A stretch of 64,000 nucleotides of DNA from Aliarcobacter cryaerophilus. Lineage in GTDB: Bacteria > Campylobacterota > Campylobacteria > Campylobacterales > Arcobacteraceae. A program made the translations under genes and the position numbers. Every line of letters begins with the position of its first letter. The first letter of the stretch is position 1. The DNA lies in the NCBI RefSeq assembly GCF_014352935.1, contig NZ_CP060694.1:1054001-1118000 (forward strand), written 5' to 3'. The notes beneath the pieces were generated by a model, which was given only the letters and a program-made list of their open reading frames with translations, made no database searches and was not told where the DNA came from. Shown piece after piece: positions 25,373 to 34,667 of this stretch.

Positions 25373-27201
25373 TTGAAAAAAACACTACTGATTTTTATGC
25401 TATTTTTATCATATTTAAGTGCCACTAATATTGATATTGATAAATCTTCAAATATAGATATTTTAGGCTCTTCAGAGATATTTATCGACTATTCAAAAAA
25501 ATTAACAATTGATAAAATAATAGAAAATAAAGTTAGTTTTTCAAAAATAGACTCCTCAACTAAAAAATTTGGTTATTCACCAGATTTTAAAGTATGGATT
25601 AAATTTACACTTCACAATATAGAAAATGAAGCTATTTTAAAAATAATAGAGTTTGATAATCCTTTAGTAACAAATATTAACTTTTATGAAAACAATAATT
25701 TAAAAGAGAGCGAAGGATTACTAAATAAAAGTATAGAAAGAAAATCTGTAAACCCAGTTTTTCATATAAAATTAGAAAAAGATGAGACAAAAACTTACTA
25801 TATTGAAGCTTCATCAAAAAAAACCTCTTTATCTATAAAATTAAATATTTATTCTTATGAAGCTTTTTACAAACAAGAGATAATTCAACAAATAATTCTA
25901 AGCCTCTTTTTTGGTGGAATGATAGTATTAGCACTATATAATTTATCAATATATTTCATGATAAAAGATATTAGTTATTTTTATTATGTTGGATATATTA
26001 TCACTTTAGTATTCCATCATTTGCTTTATGTTGGATTTGCAAATTTATATCTATTTGACTCAGCTTTTATGGAATATGTTGTTAGCTATGCAGCAATTTT
26101 TATAGCACTTCCAGTTTTATTTTTAGCACTTTTTTCAAAATCATTTCTTCAAATAAATCAATATCCAAAAATTAATTTTATATTAAATATATTAATTGCT
26201 CTATTAGTTTCATCTGTGATATTGTTTATATTTACAAACTACCTTGAACCATATAGAAATGTGATATCTATATTGGTTATGCTATATCTATTTTTTATAA
26301 CTTTTTATGCTTTTTTAAAGAGAAATGAACAAGCAAAATTAATATTATTTGGATGGACAGCAATACTTTTTGCTGGTTCTTTAATGTATTTATCAAGCTC
26401 TGGAATAATAGAAGATGATTTATCATCTTATTATATTATTGAAATAGCTTTTATATTAGAAGCTTTAGTATTCTCTATTGCTTTAGCAAATAGAATAAAA
26501 AGATTACAAGATGAAAAAGAAAAAATGCAGCTAAGTTTGATTACTGAACAAAAAGAGAATGAAGCTAGATTAAATAAAATAGTTAGTAATAAAACAAATA
26601 ACTTAATAATAGCACTCGAAGAAAAAGAGATTTTACTAAAAGAGCTAAACCATAGAGTAAAAAATAATATGCAAACTATAATATCTTTAATTAGATTGCA
26701 AAATGACGAAATTAATGATTCTAAAATAAATATACTTTTAACAACAATTCAAAATAGAATTAGTGCAATGAGTCATTTACATGAGCTTCTTTATCAAAAA
26801 GATACTATTACATTTGTTGATGCTAATGAATATTTTGAGAAGATAATATCTGAAATAAAACAAAGCTTTGAGCATGATATTGATGTTATATATGATATAA
26901 ATTGTAATTTAAGCTCTGAATCAGCTATTTACTGTGGATTAATATTAAATGAGTTACTAACAAATAGCTTTAAACATGCTTTTGATGAAAATAAATCAGG
27001 AATTGTAAATATATCTTTTTTGGTAAAAATAAAGAGTATAAGCTTATTTATAGTGATAATGGAAAAGGATATAATCCAAATATTAAAAAAAGTTCTTTAG
27101 GGCTTACTTTAATTGAAACTCTAGCAAAAAAACAACTTAAAGCAGAAATGAATATTAGTACCAATGAAGGTGTAAAAGTAAAATTAAGGTGGAAAGAGTA
27201 G
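25373..27201 (+). pseudogene. 7TMR-DISM sensor histidine kinase, frameshifted near the C-terminus
   Basis: A membrane sensor kinase. A signal peptide (KKTLLIFMLFLSYLSA) follows a TTG start at 25373 with AGAGGA just upstream; the longer frame from 25301 is unlikely. A periplasmic 7TMR-DISMED2-like domain, seven membrane segments (about residues 160-380), a coiled linker and a HisKA_2 domain (LNHRVKNNMQ, His about 427) follow. The ATPase domain is broken: the frame ends at 27100, but DNGKGY and SLGLTLIETL continue in the -1 frame to a stop at 27201. Adding one A to the A5 run at 27025-27029 restores the full protein. Confidence 0.85.
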
Positions 27202-27205
27202 CTTT

Positions 27206-27238
27206 TGTGACAAAAATGTGATTAAATTATTATATGAT
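27206..27238 (+). promoter_or_regulatory. Direct-repeat activator site plus -10 element (response regulator gene)
   Basis: TGTGACAAAAATGTGATT (27206-27223) followed, 9 nt later, by the -10-like TATGAT (27233-27238). Same half-site spacing, orientation and distance to the -10 as at the three lipoprotein promoters, implying autoregulation. Only 34 bp separate it from the start codon. Confidence 0.6.
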
Positions 27239-27256
27239 AATATTTAAAATTAAAAG

Positions 27257-27947
27257 ATGAGAAATATGATAAAAATTTTAATTGTTGAAGATGAGACAAT
27301 TGTTGCACTTGATACACAAAGTACTTTAATAAAACTAGGTTATGAAGTTACAGATATTGTAACAACTTATGAAGAAGCCTTATTATCTTTTTCAAAAAAT
27401 AAGCCAGATATTATATTAATGGATATTTTTCTAAAAAATAGTCTTAATGGTATTGATATTGCAAAAAGATAATTGAAAATAGTAACACTGCTATTATATT
27501 TATGAGTGCATATTGTGATGATGAAACTCTTGATAAAGCTGCGAAAATTGAACCATTTGCTTATTTAGTAAAACCATTTAATCGCAATGACTTAAAAAGC
27601 AGTATGAATATTGCTACTTATAAATTACAAAAAGAAGTGAAAAAATAGATGAAAATGGAAAATATAAATTATCTCACGAATATTATTACTCTCTTGAACC
27701 ATATTTAAAAGTTTATTTTAAAAATCAAGAAATTGATTTAACAAAAAATGAGAGGCTTTTTTTAGAAATATTAATCAAAGCAAAGGGTGAAGTAGTAAGA
27801 TTTTCTGAGATAGAAAACTTTATTTGGTTTGATAAACAGATATCTGATAGTACTTTAAGAACTTTAATGCATAGAACAACAAGTAAATTTAATCATAAGA
27901 TAATTAAATCTGTTAGTTCAATAGGATACAAAATAAATTTTAGTTAG
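27257..27947 (+). pseudogene. OmpR-type response regulator, interrupted by two frameshifts
   Basis: Reading across frames gives a complete receiver plus winged-helix regulator. The receiver has ILIVEDE, phosphoacceptor Asp56 (IILMDIFL), FMSAY and the KPF lysine. The DNA-binding domain reads LTKNERLFLEILIKA, then FIWFDKQISDSTLRTLMHR and SVSSIGYKI, an OmpR/PhoB fold. The frame stops at 27472 and again near 27646. Both breaks lie at A-tracts (27463-27467 and 27640-27645), and adding one A at each restores the protein. It is paired with the upstream kinase. An ATG at 27266 is an alternative start. Confidence 0.85.
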
Positions 27948-28086
27948 AAATTTTATAATATTACGGTTAGCTTTTTTTAAATATTTTTAAATAAAAACAT
28001 AAATCTCTTTTTAGAGCTTAATATTAAGTGTTTATAAAGAAAAATTAACTAAAATATTGGCTTTTAATCCATATAAGGAAAATATT

Positions 28087-29016
28087 ATGAGACACTTCTT
28101 AAGTTTATTAGACTTCTCAAAAGATGAAATTTTAGAAATTCTTCAATTATCAAAACAGATTAAAGATGAGACAAAAAAAAGAGTTTTTAAAGAGTATATG
28201 CCTAAAAAAGTTTTAGGTATGATTTTTGAAAAAAGCTCTACAAGAACTAGAGTATCTTTTGAAACTGGTATATATCAACTAGGTGGTGTTGGGCTTTTTC
28301 TTTCATCAAATGATATTCAGCTTGGTCGTGGTGAACCTATGAAAGATACTGCTAGAGTAATCTCTAGAATGGTTGATATGGTAATGATTAGAACTTTTGA
28401 GCAAGAAAAACTTGAAGAGTTTGCTTCATACTCAAAAGTTCCTGTTATAAATGGACTTACAGATAAATATCACCCTATACAGTTAATGGCTGACTATCTT
28501 ACAATTATGGAAGAAGGACTTGATAAAAATTTAGTTGTAGCATATATTGGAGATGGAAACAATATGGCACATTCATGGCTAAATTTAGCAGCAAAACTTG
28601 GATTTGAGCTTAGAATTGCTACTCCAAAAGATTATCAAGTAGATAGCAAAGTTTTACAAACTGCTTTAGAAGAAGCCAAAAAAAGTGGTGCAAAAATTAC
28701 AACTTCTTTTGACCCTAAAGAGGCTATAAAAGACTCAACTGTTGTTACAACTGATACTTGGATATCTATGGGACAAGAGTCAGAAAAAGAGAAAAGAGTA
28801 AAAGATTTTTCTGGATATATGGTTGATGAAGATATGATGAAATTAGCAAAAGAAAATGCAATATTTCTACACTGTTTACCTGCATATAGAGATTATGAAG
28901 TTAGTGAAGCTGTATTAGAAGGAAGCCAAAGTAGAATTTTTGAAGAGGCTGAAAATAGACTTCATGCACAAAAAGGTATTATGGTTTGGCTTGATAAAAA
29001 AAGAGATGAGAAATAG
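28087..29016 (+). CDS. argF: Ornithine carbamoyltransferase
   Basis: A 309-residue enzyme forming citrulline from ornithine and carbamoyl phosphate in arginine synthesis. [10 protein letters not shown] is the carbamoyl-phosphate site and [10 protein letters not shown] carries the ornithine-binding HCLP motif. The start chosen is ATG 28087, with AAGGA upstream; the frame extends to a TTG at 28057 without a good ribosome-binding site. The hemN ATG follows the stop directly. Confidence 0.94.
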   Translation: MRHFLSLLDFSKDEILEILQLSKQIKDETKKRVFKEYMPKKVLGMIFEKSSTRTRVSFETGIYQLGGVGLFLSSNDIQLGRGEPMKDTARVISRMVDMVMIRTFEQEKLEEFASYSKVPVINGLTDKYHPIQLMADYLTIMEEGLDKNLVVAYIGDGNNMAHSWLNLAAKLGFELRIATPKDYQVDSKVLQTALEEAKKSGAKITTSFDPKEAIKDSTVVTTDTWISMGQESEKEKRVKDFSGYMVDEDMMKLAKENAIFLHCLPAYRDYEVSEAVLEGSQSRIFEEAENRLHAQKGIMVWLDKKRDEK

Positions 29017-30384
29017 ATGATAGATTATGAAAAATTTGTAAAATACTCAAAACCAGGTCCTAGATATACTTCATATCCAACAGCACCTGAGTTTAGTGAA
29101 AATTTTAAAGAAGAAGATTTAAAAGATTTTTATAAGAAACAAGATAAAAATAGAGCTTTGTCTTTATATATTCATCTTCCTTTTTGTAGAAGTGCATGTT
29201 ATTTTTGTGGTTGTAATACTATTTTTACTTCAAAAGAAGATAAAAAAACAAGATATATTGAGTATTTAAAAAAAGAGTTAAATATATTAAAAAATCACTT
29301 AGATACATCTAGAGTTGTAACACAAATGCACTTTGGTGGAGGAACTCCTACATATTTTTCACCGCAACAACTAGAAGATGTTATAAAATCTATAAAAACT
29401 ATTTTTCCAAATTTTAGCAGTGATGCTGAAATATCTTGCGAAGTTGATCCTAGATACTTTACAAAAGAGCATATGGATGTATTAAAAGCTGGTGGTTTTA
29501 ATCGTCTTAGTTTTGGAGTTCAAGATTTAGATGAAACTGTTCAAAAAACGATTCACAGAATTCAACCTTTTGAACTAACTTTAAATGTAATAAATATAGC
29601 AAGAGATGCTGGTATTAAATCTATAAATACAGATTTAATCTATGGTTTGCCTCACCAAACAAAAGAGAGTTTCAAAAAAACTTTAGAGAAAATGCTAACA
29701 CTAAATGTAGATAGATTTGCAGTATTCAACTATGCACATGTTCCTTGGCTTATGAAAACTATGAGAAAATTTGATGAAACAACCTTTCCAACTCCAAACA
29801 TAAAACTTGAGATGCTAAAAGATACAATAGACTTTTTTACATCAAATGGCTACGAAATGGTTGGAATGGATCACTTTGCAAAACCAGAAGATGAACTATT
29901 TAAAGCGATAAAAAAAGGTGAATTACATAGAAATTTCCAAGGTTATACAACAAAAGGTGGAGCAGATTTAATAGGAATTGGTGTTACGTCTATAGGAAAT
30001 GGTGTTGATTATTATGCACAAAATTTTAAAGATTTAAACGAATGGGAAGAAGCTATTGATAATGGAAATCTACCTGTATTTAAAGGTTATAGACTAAGTG
30101 ATGACGATATTCTTAGACAATATGTAATTATGGAACTTATGAGTAATTTCTCTTTAAATATAAAAAAAGTTGAAGAGGAGTTTAAAATAGATTTTAAAGA
30201 TTATTTTAGCGATGCACTAGAATCTTTAAAAGAGTTTGAAGATGCAGAGCTTCTTAAAATATATGCTGATAGAATTGAAGTTTCTCAAACAGGAACTATG
30301 TTAATTAGAAATATATGTATGCCTTTTGATGCTTATTTAAATAAAATTCCAGAAGATAAAAGAAGATTTTCTAAAACAATTTAA
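29017..30384 (+). CDS. hemN: Oxygen-independent coproporphyrinogen III oxidase
   Basis: A 455-residue radical SAM enzyme. The cluster motif CRSACYFCGC includes the fourth cysteine typical of true HemN. GPRYTSYPTAPEF, GGGTPTYFS and FNRLSFGVQD are HemN signatures. It decarboxylates coproporphyrinogen III without oxygen in haem synthesis. It is directly fused to the argF transcript (no gap) and followed by a terminator. HemW at 11568 is a different protein. Confidence 0.94.
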   Translation: MIDYEKFVKYSKPGPRYTSYPTAPEFSENFKEEDLKDFYKKQDKNRALSLYIHLPFCRSACYFCGCNTIFTSKEDKKTRYIEYLKKELNILKNHLDTSRVVTQMHFGGGTPTYFSPQQLEDVIKSIKTIFPNFSSDAEISCEVDPRYFTKEHMDVLKAGGFNRLSFGVQDLDETVQKTIHRIQPFELTLNVINIARDAGIKSINTDLIYGLPHQTKESFKKTLEKMLTLNVDRFAVFNYAHVPWLMKTMRKFDETTFPTPNIKLEMLKDTIDFFTSNGYEMVGMDHFAKPEDELFKAIKKGELHRNFQGYTTKGGADLIGIGVTSIGNGVDYYAQNFKDLNEWEEAIDNGNLPVFKGYRLSDDDILRQYVIMELMSNFSLNIKKVEEEFKIDFKDYFSDALESLKEFEDAELLKIYADRIEVSQTGTMLIRNICMPFDAYLNKIPEDKRRFSKTI

Positions 30385-30400
30385 ATTATTTTAATAAATT

Positions 30401-30425
30401 AATGGGCTTTTTTGTCCATTTTTTT
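30401..30425 (+). terminator. Rho-independent terminator after hemN
   Basis: Stem AATGGGC/GTCCATT with one G-U pair and a T6 loop, followed by a T-tract. It closes the argF-hemN unit. Confidence 0.75.
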
Positions 30426-30474
30426 AAGCAAACTTTTAATAAAAATTAAGTTTAATCTTACTACACAATTTCAA

Positions 30475-30491
30475 TGGTGCTTATAGCACCA
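30475..30491. repeat. 17-bp inverted repeat upstream of the MobV-like gene
   Basis: TGGTGCT-TAT-AGCACCA, a perfect 7-bp inverted repeat 18 bp before the start codon. In MobV-type modules the origin of transfer and the relaxase's own operator lie just upstream of the mob gene, so this is a candidate nick-region hairpin or operator; it could also be a leader hairpin. Confidence 0.45.
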
Positions 30492-30509
30492 TAACATATA
30501 GGGGAAAAT

Positions 30510-31538
30510 ATGGGGAAAGCGTCTTTTAGTGTAGGAAAATTAACACAACACTCACAATCGCACATAAATAGAGAAAATGGTTTAAACTATGCTGTAGTTG
30601 AAAATTCAAGAGCTAATAGTTTTAATAAATATTATGAATATGATGAATTTTTACAAAAAGCTCAAGATAGATATAAAGAAAAAGTAAAACAAAATATGCA
30701 AAATAGTGCTATTGTCAATATATTTCAAGAGGCTATTATTGCAATAGATGGACATCATACATCAGAAGATATTTTAGATCTATTTTTTGAATTAAAACAA
30801 AAATATGGTGGACATGAGTTAATATCTCTTACAATTCATAAAGATGAAGGCTATTTCACAAAAAATAATCAAAATTTTTATCCACACAAAAACATATTAA
30901 AAAAAGAAGATAACAACTGGTATATAACTCAAGATGGTTTAAATGGTAAAAAACCAGAAGATTTCTCACAAAAAGTAGACATTTCGGAATTTTCTACAGT
31001 TTTAACTCCTCATGCACACGCTATTTTTTCAATGTTTGACTTCTCTCTTGGAAGAAATGCAAGAATGCAAAAAAAAGATATGATGGAGAGATTAAGGTTT
31101 GTAGCAACTTTGTTAAAAATGGATTACTCTTTACAAAAAATTAATAAAATTTCAAATAATGATACAAATCTTGATTTAAAAGATAGTGAAGAAATAGATT
31201 TAAATAGTCAAATGACAATTAAAAACTCTTATTTAATAGAGATAAATACTCAATTAAGAGCAAAAGAACTAGAATTAGAAGAGGTAATTTCAAAGTTAAG
31301 AGTAAAACAATCTATGTTAAATGATATTTTAATCAAAATCTCTCAAAAAGAGACTATTTTAGATGAATTAAATACTGAAATGTTTATGAAAGAGGAAGAT
31401 TTGGAGAATCTTTCAAATATTATATCTATGAAAAATACAACTATAAATAATCTAAATCTAACAATAAAACAAAAAGAGTTTAAAATAGATGAACTAGATA
31501 GTAAAATCTATGGGATAAGTCAAACAATGGCTATCTAA
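30510..31538 (+). CDS. MobV-like relaxase homologue with C-terminal coiled coil
   Basis: A 342-residue protein. The N-terminal half resembles MobV/Pre plasmid relaxases: KASFSVGKLTQHSQSHINRE at the start, then a YKEKV region and an HKDE motif (about residue 112) and TPHAHAIF (about 168). In MobV these form one HxDExxPHxH metal site; here they are separated by about 55 residues. Residues about 230-340 form a long coiled coil. No other mobilisation or replication genes are nearby, so it appears to be a chromosomal orphan. Family assignment is moderate, and function is unproven. Confidence 0.55.
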   Translation: MGKASFSVGKLTQHSQSHINRENGLNYAVVENSRANSFNKYYEYDEFLQKAQDRYKEKVKQNMQNSAIVNIFQEAIIAIDGHHTSEDILDLFFELKQKYGGHELISLTIHKDEGYFTKNNQNFYPHKNILKKEDNNWYITQDGLNGKKPEDFSQKVDISEFSTVLTPHAHAIFSMFDFSLGRNARMQKKDMMERLRFVATLLKMDYSLQKINKISNNDTNLDLKDSEEIDLNSQMTIKNSYLIEINTQLRAKELELEEVISKLRVKQSMLNDILIKISQKETILDELNTEMFMKEEDLENLSNIISMKNTTINNLNLTIKQKEFKIDELDSKIYGISQTMAI

Positions 31539-31644
31539 AATTAAAATATATTTTTTTATTGAAACTTGAAATTAGCAATTATCAGATTGCTATAAATCTT
31601 CTCTTTTACTTATACTTTTACTATCTTATTTTAAGGAGAGAAAA

Positions 31645-32817
31645 ATGGATAGAAAAGTATCAAATATTTTACCTCCAATAATAGCTGGGTTAATTTCAGT
31701 TATTGTTAATTATGGTGGAACTTTTATTTTAATATTTCAAGCAGCACAAATGGCAGGATTAAATCCTGAACAAACTGCTTCTTGGGTTTGGTCTATCTCT
31801 ATTGGTGTTGGAATTACTGGAATAATATTAAGTTGGTACACAAAAGAACCAATAATAACTGCTTGGAGTACTCCAGCAGCTGCATTTTTAGTAACTGCTA
31901 TTGCAACTATTTCTTACTCTGAAGTTATAGCAGCATATATATTATCTGCTTTTGCTTTTTTTATTTTAGGTTTGTCTGGATATTTTGGAAAATTAATTCG
32001 TCTCATTCCATCTGGAATTGCATCTGGTTTATTAGCTGGAATATTGCTACAATTTGGAATTTCTGCTTTTACAAATATGACAATTAGCCCTATTTTAGCA
32101 ATTTCACTATTTTTTATTTATCTTATTACAAAAAGATTTTCTGCTAGATATGCTATTGTTACTGTTTTAATATTTGGATTTATAATATTAACTATACAAT
32201 CCCAAATTAACTTTTCTAATCTTGAATTAAAACTAGCATATCCTATCTTTACAGAACCTACTTTTTCACTCAATTCAACACTAAGTATTGCTTTACCACT
32301 ATTTTTGATAACATTAACTGGACAATATATGCCTGGACTTTTAATACTTAAAAATGATGGTTTCAAAACAGAAGCAAAACCTATTTTAGCAGTTACTGGA
32401 TTTGGTTCTATTTTAATGGCTCCTTTTGGTTCTCATGCTTTTTGTTTATCTTCAATAACATCTGCAATTTGTACAGGAAAAGAGTCTCATGAAAATCCTA
32501 AAAAAAGATACATAGCTGGTATTGCAGCAGGAATATTTTATATCTTAGTTGGTATTTTTGGAGTTACTCTTGCAAGTTTATTTGCTGCTTTTCCAGCAAC
32601 ATTTATTAGCTCTTTAGCTGGACTTGCTCTATTAAGTACAATAGCAACAAGTCTTACAAATGCAATGAGTGATTTAAATAGTAGAGAAGCTGCAGTTATA
32701 ACATTTTTAGCAACAGCAGCAAATATAAATTTATTTGGAATTGGCGGTGCATTTTGGGGATTAGTTTTAGGTCTAATTTCATACTTTGTATTAAATTGGA
32801 GATTATCAAATAAGTAG
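31645..32817 (+). CDS. BenE-family transporter (benzoate/H+ symporter-like)
   Basis: A 390-residue membrane protein with about twelve membrane segments. WSTPAAAFLV, IPSGIASGLLAGILLQFG and the later FGSHAFCLSSITSAI are BenE-family features. Substrate may be benzoate or another aromatic acid or nucleobase-like compound; this cannot be settled from sequence. AAGGAGAG lies 5 bp upstream of the ATG. It is followed by a long hairpin terminator. Confidence 0.87.
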   Translation: MDRKVSNILPPIIAGLISVIVNYGGTFILIFQAAQMAGLNPEQTASWVWSISIGVGITGIILSWYTKEPIITAWSTPAAAFLVTAIATISYSEVIAAYILSAFAFFILGLSGYFGKLIRLIPSGIASGLLAGILLQFGISAFTNMTISPILAISLFFIYLITKRFSARYAIVTVLIFGFIILTIQSQINFSNLELKLAYPIFTEPTFSLNSTLSIALPLFLITLTGQYMPGLLILKNDGFKTEAKPILAVTGFGSILMAPFGSHAFCLSSITSAICTGKESHENPKKRYIAGIAAGIFYILVGIFGVTLASLFAAFPATFISSLAGLALLSTIATSLTNAMSDLNSREAAVITFLATAANINLFGIGGAFWGLVLGLISYFVLNWRLSNK

Positions 32818-32826
32818 AAGATATAA

Positions 32827-32865
32827 AAATATCCAAAAATATAAATATTTATATTTTGGATATTT
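32827..32865. terminator. Bidirectional terminator between benE-like and flavin-binding gene
   Basis: A nearly perfect inverted repeat of about 19 bp (AAATATCCAAAAATATAAAT with its complement ATTTATATTTTGGATATTT, one bulged A) lies between two convergent genes. Confidence 0.7.
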
Positions 32866-32872
32866 ACATAAA

Positions 32873-33475
32873 CTATTTTTTATAAATTTCCATAACTTTT
32901 ATAGTCTCATTATCTATTTGTGAATTTCTATTTTTTAATTTCTCTAAGAATTTATTTTTTCTCTCTTCATTTAAGTTTTGCCCTACTTTTATTTTACAAC
33001 TTTGAGTTTCAATATTTAACTCAATAATTGCCGTTTTATCAAGCATTTTTGTGTACATTGCTTTATTATAAGCAATTTCTTCAAAACTATCTTCGTTTTG
33101 AAACTTTTTCATCAAAGCATTTAAAATATCAGCTTTTTTATCTTTATCTTCTATAAAACTCAATTTTCCCTCAAGCAATACTGAAGCAAAAAACTGAGTT
33201 GCAGGACAAGCTGCCATTGTATCACTAAAATATGAAGGTATAAATGAGTAAGGTTTTACTACTAAAAAAGCTGCATTTGGATTTGATTTTATGGCTTCAA
33301 TCTTTTTTCCTTCTTTTGCCCCATGAAAATATATTGCATTTTTATATTGTACAAAATTCAAAGCTACGACATAAGGTTTTCCCTCACTTATAAGACTTAA
33401 AGTTCCATATTCACAAACTTGAAGTATTTCATCTATACTATTTTTATCATTTATATTAAATTCATCTCTTCTCAT
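32873..33475 (-). CDS. Pyridoxamine 5'-phosphate oxidase-like (NimA-type) flavin-binding protein
   Basis: A 200-residue protein of the split-barrel FMN-binding class. It has GTLSLISEGKPYVVALNFV and IYFHGAKEGKKIEAIKSNP, as in the NimA/PNPOx-like family. Such proteins bind FMN and reduce small substrates; some give nitroimidazole resistance. The role here is unknown. The distinctive Cys residues in ACPATQFFASVLLEGK are also seen in this family. The gene is convergent with the transporter. Confidence 0.82.
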   Translation of the reverse strand: MRRDEFNINDKNSIDEILQVCEYGTLSLISEGKPYVVALNFVQYKNAIYFHGAKEGKKIEAIKSNPNAAFLVVKPYSFIPSYFSDTMAACPATQFFASVLLEGKLSFIEDKDKKADILNALMKKFQNEDSFEEIAYNKAMYTKMLDKTAIIELNIETQSCKIKVGQNLNEERKNKFLEKLKNRNSQIDNETIKVMEIYKK

Positions 33476-33536
33476 TTTTTATCCTATATTTTATGATAGT
33501 TTATAAGAATTTCTTCAAATCTTTTAAAACCTTCTT

Positions 33537-34655
33537 TTATCTCTTTTTTGAAATAATTATTGGTGGTAAAAATCTAATGATATTTTTTCCTGATTTTAAA
33601 ACTAAAACACCATTTTTAAGTGCAAGATTTACTATATTACTTAAATCATTTTCATTTTTTAAAACAAGACCTTGCATAAATCCCCAACCATTTTTTTGTA
33701 AAAAGATATTTGGATATTTATCTGTAAAATATTGTAAACAACTGTTAAAATATTTTATATTTTCACTAAGTTTTCCACTATTTGAATATTTTTCTAAAAT
33801 CTTTAGAACAGCCTTACAAACTGTTGTTGAAAGATGATTTCCACCAAAAGTTGAACCGTGATCACCAAAAGTAAAGATATCTTTCAAACTTGTCATCATA
33901 ACACCTATTGGAATACCACTTGCTAAACCTTTTGCTAAAGTTACAATATCAGGTTTTATTCCAAAATATTGAGAAATCAAAAAATTCCCACTTCTATAAA
34001 CTCCTGTTTGAACTTCATCTATTATCAAAAGTAACTTCTTCTCTTTTAAAATTCTTTCAAGTCTTTGTACTTGAAAAATATCTTGCATAAAAATACCACC
34101 CTCACCTTGAATCAACTCTAACATAACACCAACAGTTGTATCATCAATCATAGAAATAGCTTCATTTATATCATTTGCATAAACAAATCCATCAGGATAT
34201 GGAGCAAAATATTTGTGTTTATCTTCTTGTGCTGTTGCTTTTAAAGTTGCTATTGTTCTTCCATGAAAAGAGTTTTTTATAGTAATAATCTTATATTTAG
34301 GTGTTTTAAATGTAACATTTCCATATTTTCTAGCAAGTTTTATAGCAGTTTCATTTGCTTCTGCTCCACTGTTACAAAAAAAACATTGCATATCATAAGT
34401 GCTTAATTCAACTATTTTTTTTGCACACTCTTCTTGCGGTTTTATACGATATATATTTGAACTGTGTAAAATTTTTTTTGCTTGTTTTTCTATTGTTTTT
34501 GCTACTTTTTTATTTGCATAACCTAAACTATTTACTCCAACTCCTGAAGCAAAATCTATATAATCTTTTTTATTCTCATCAAATAACAGAGATTTTTTAC
34601 CTTTTATAAATGCAATATCTAATCGATTATATAAAGGTAATATATATTTATTCAT
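33537..34655 (-). CDS. argD: Acetylornithine aminotransferase, C-terminus frameshifted
   Basis: A class III PLP-dependent aminotransferase of arginine synthesis. The PLP lysine lies in TLAKGLASGIPIG, with LLIIDEVQTGVYRSG and GSTFGGNHL as family motifs. The frame ends at PPIIISKKR, residue 372. In the -1 frame the sequence continues with EIKEGFKRFEEILINYHK to a stop at 33484-33486, as an intact enzyme would end. The break is at a T6 run (33544-33549; A6 in the coding strand), and one more A would restore it. Only the last 18 or so residues are lost, so activity may survive. Confidence 0.88.
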   Translation of the reverse strand: MNKYILPLYNRLDIAFIKGKKSLLFDENKKDYIDFASGVGVNSLGYANKKVAKTIEKQAKKILHSSNIYRIKPQEECAKKIVELSTYDMQCFFCNSGAEANETAIKLARKYGNVTFKTPKYKIITIKNSFHGRTIATLKATAQEDKHKYFAPYPDGFVYANDINEAISMIDDTTVGVMLELIQGEGGIFMQDIFQVQRLERILKEKKLLLIIDEVQTGVYRSGNFLISQYFGIKPDIVTLAKGLASGIPIGVMMTSLKDIFTFGDHGSTFGGNHLSTTVCKAVLKILEKYSNSGKLSENIKYFNSCLQYFTDKYPNIFLQKNGWGFMQGLVLKNENDLSNIVNLALKNGVLVLKSGKNIIRFLPPIIISKKR

Positions 34656-34667
34656 AACTTTCCTTTT

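Noticed and set aside
28017-28028. 12-bp palindrome CTTAATATTAAG upstream of argF
   Set aside because: It does not match an ARG box and such A/T palindromes are expected by chance here.
28057-28086. Earlier TTG start of argF
   Set aside because: The ATG at 28087 has AAGGA upstream and matches the usual N-terminus of the enzyme.
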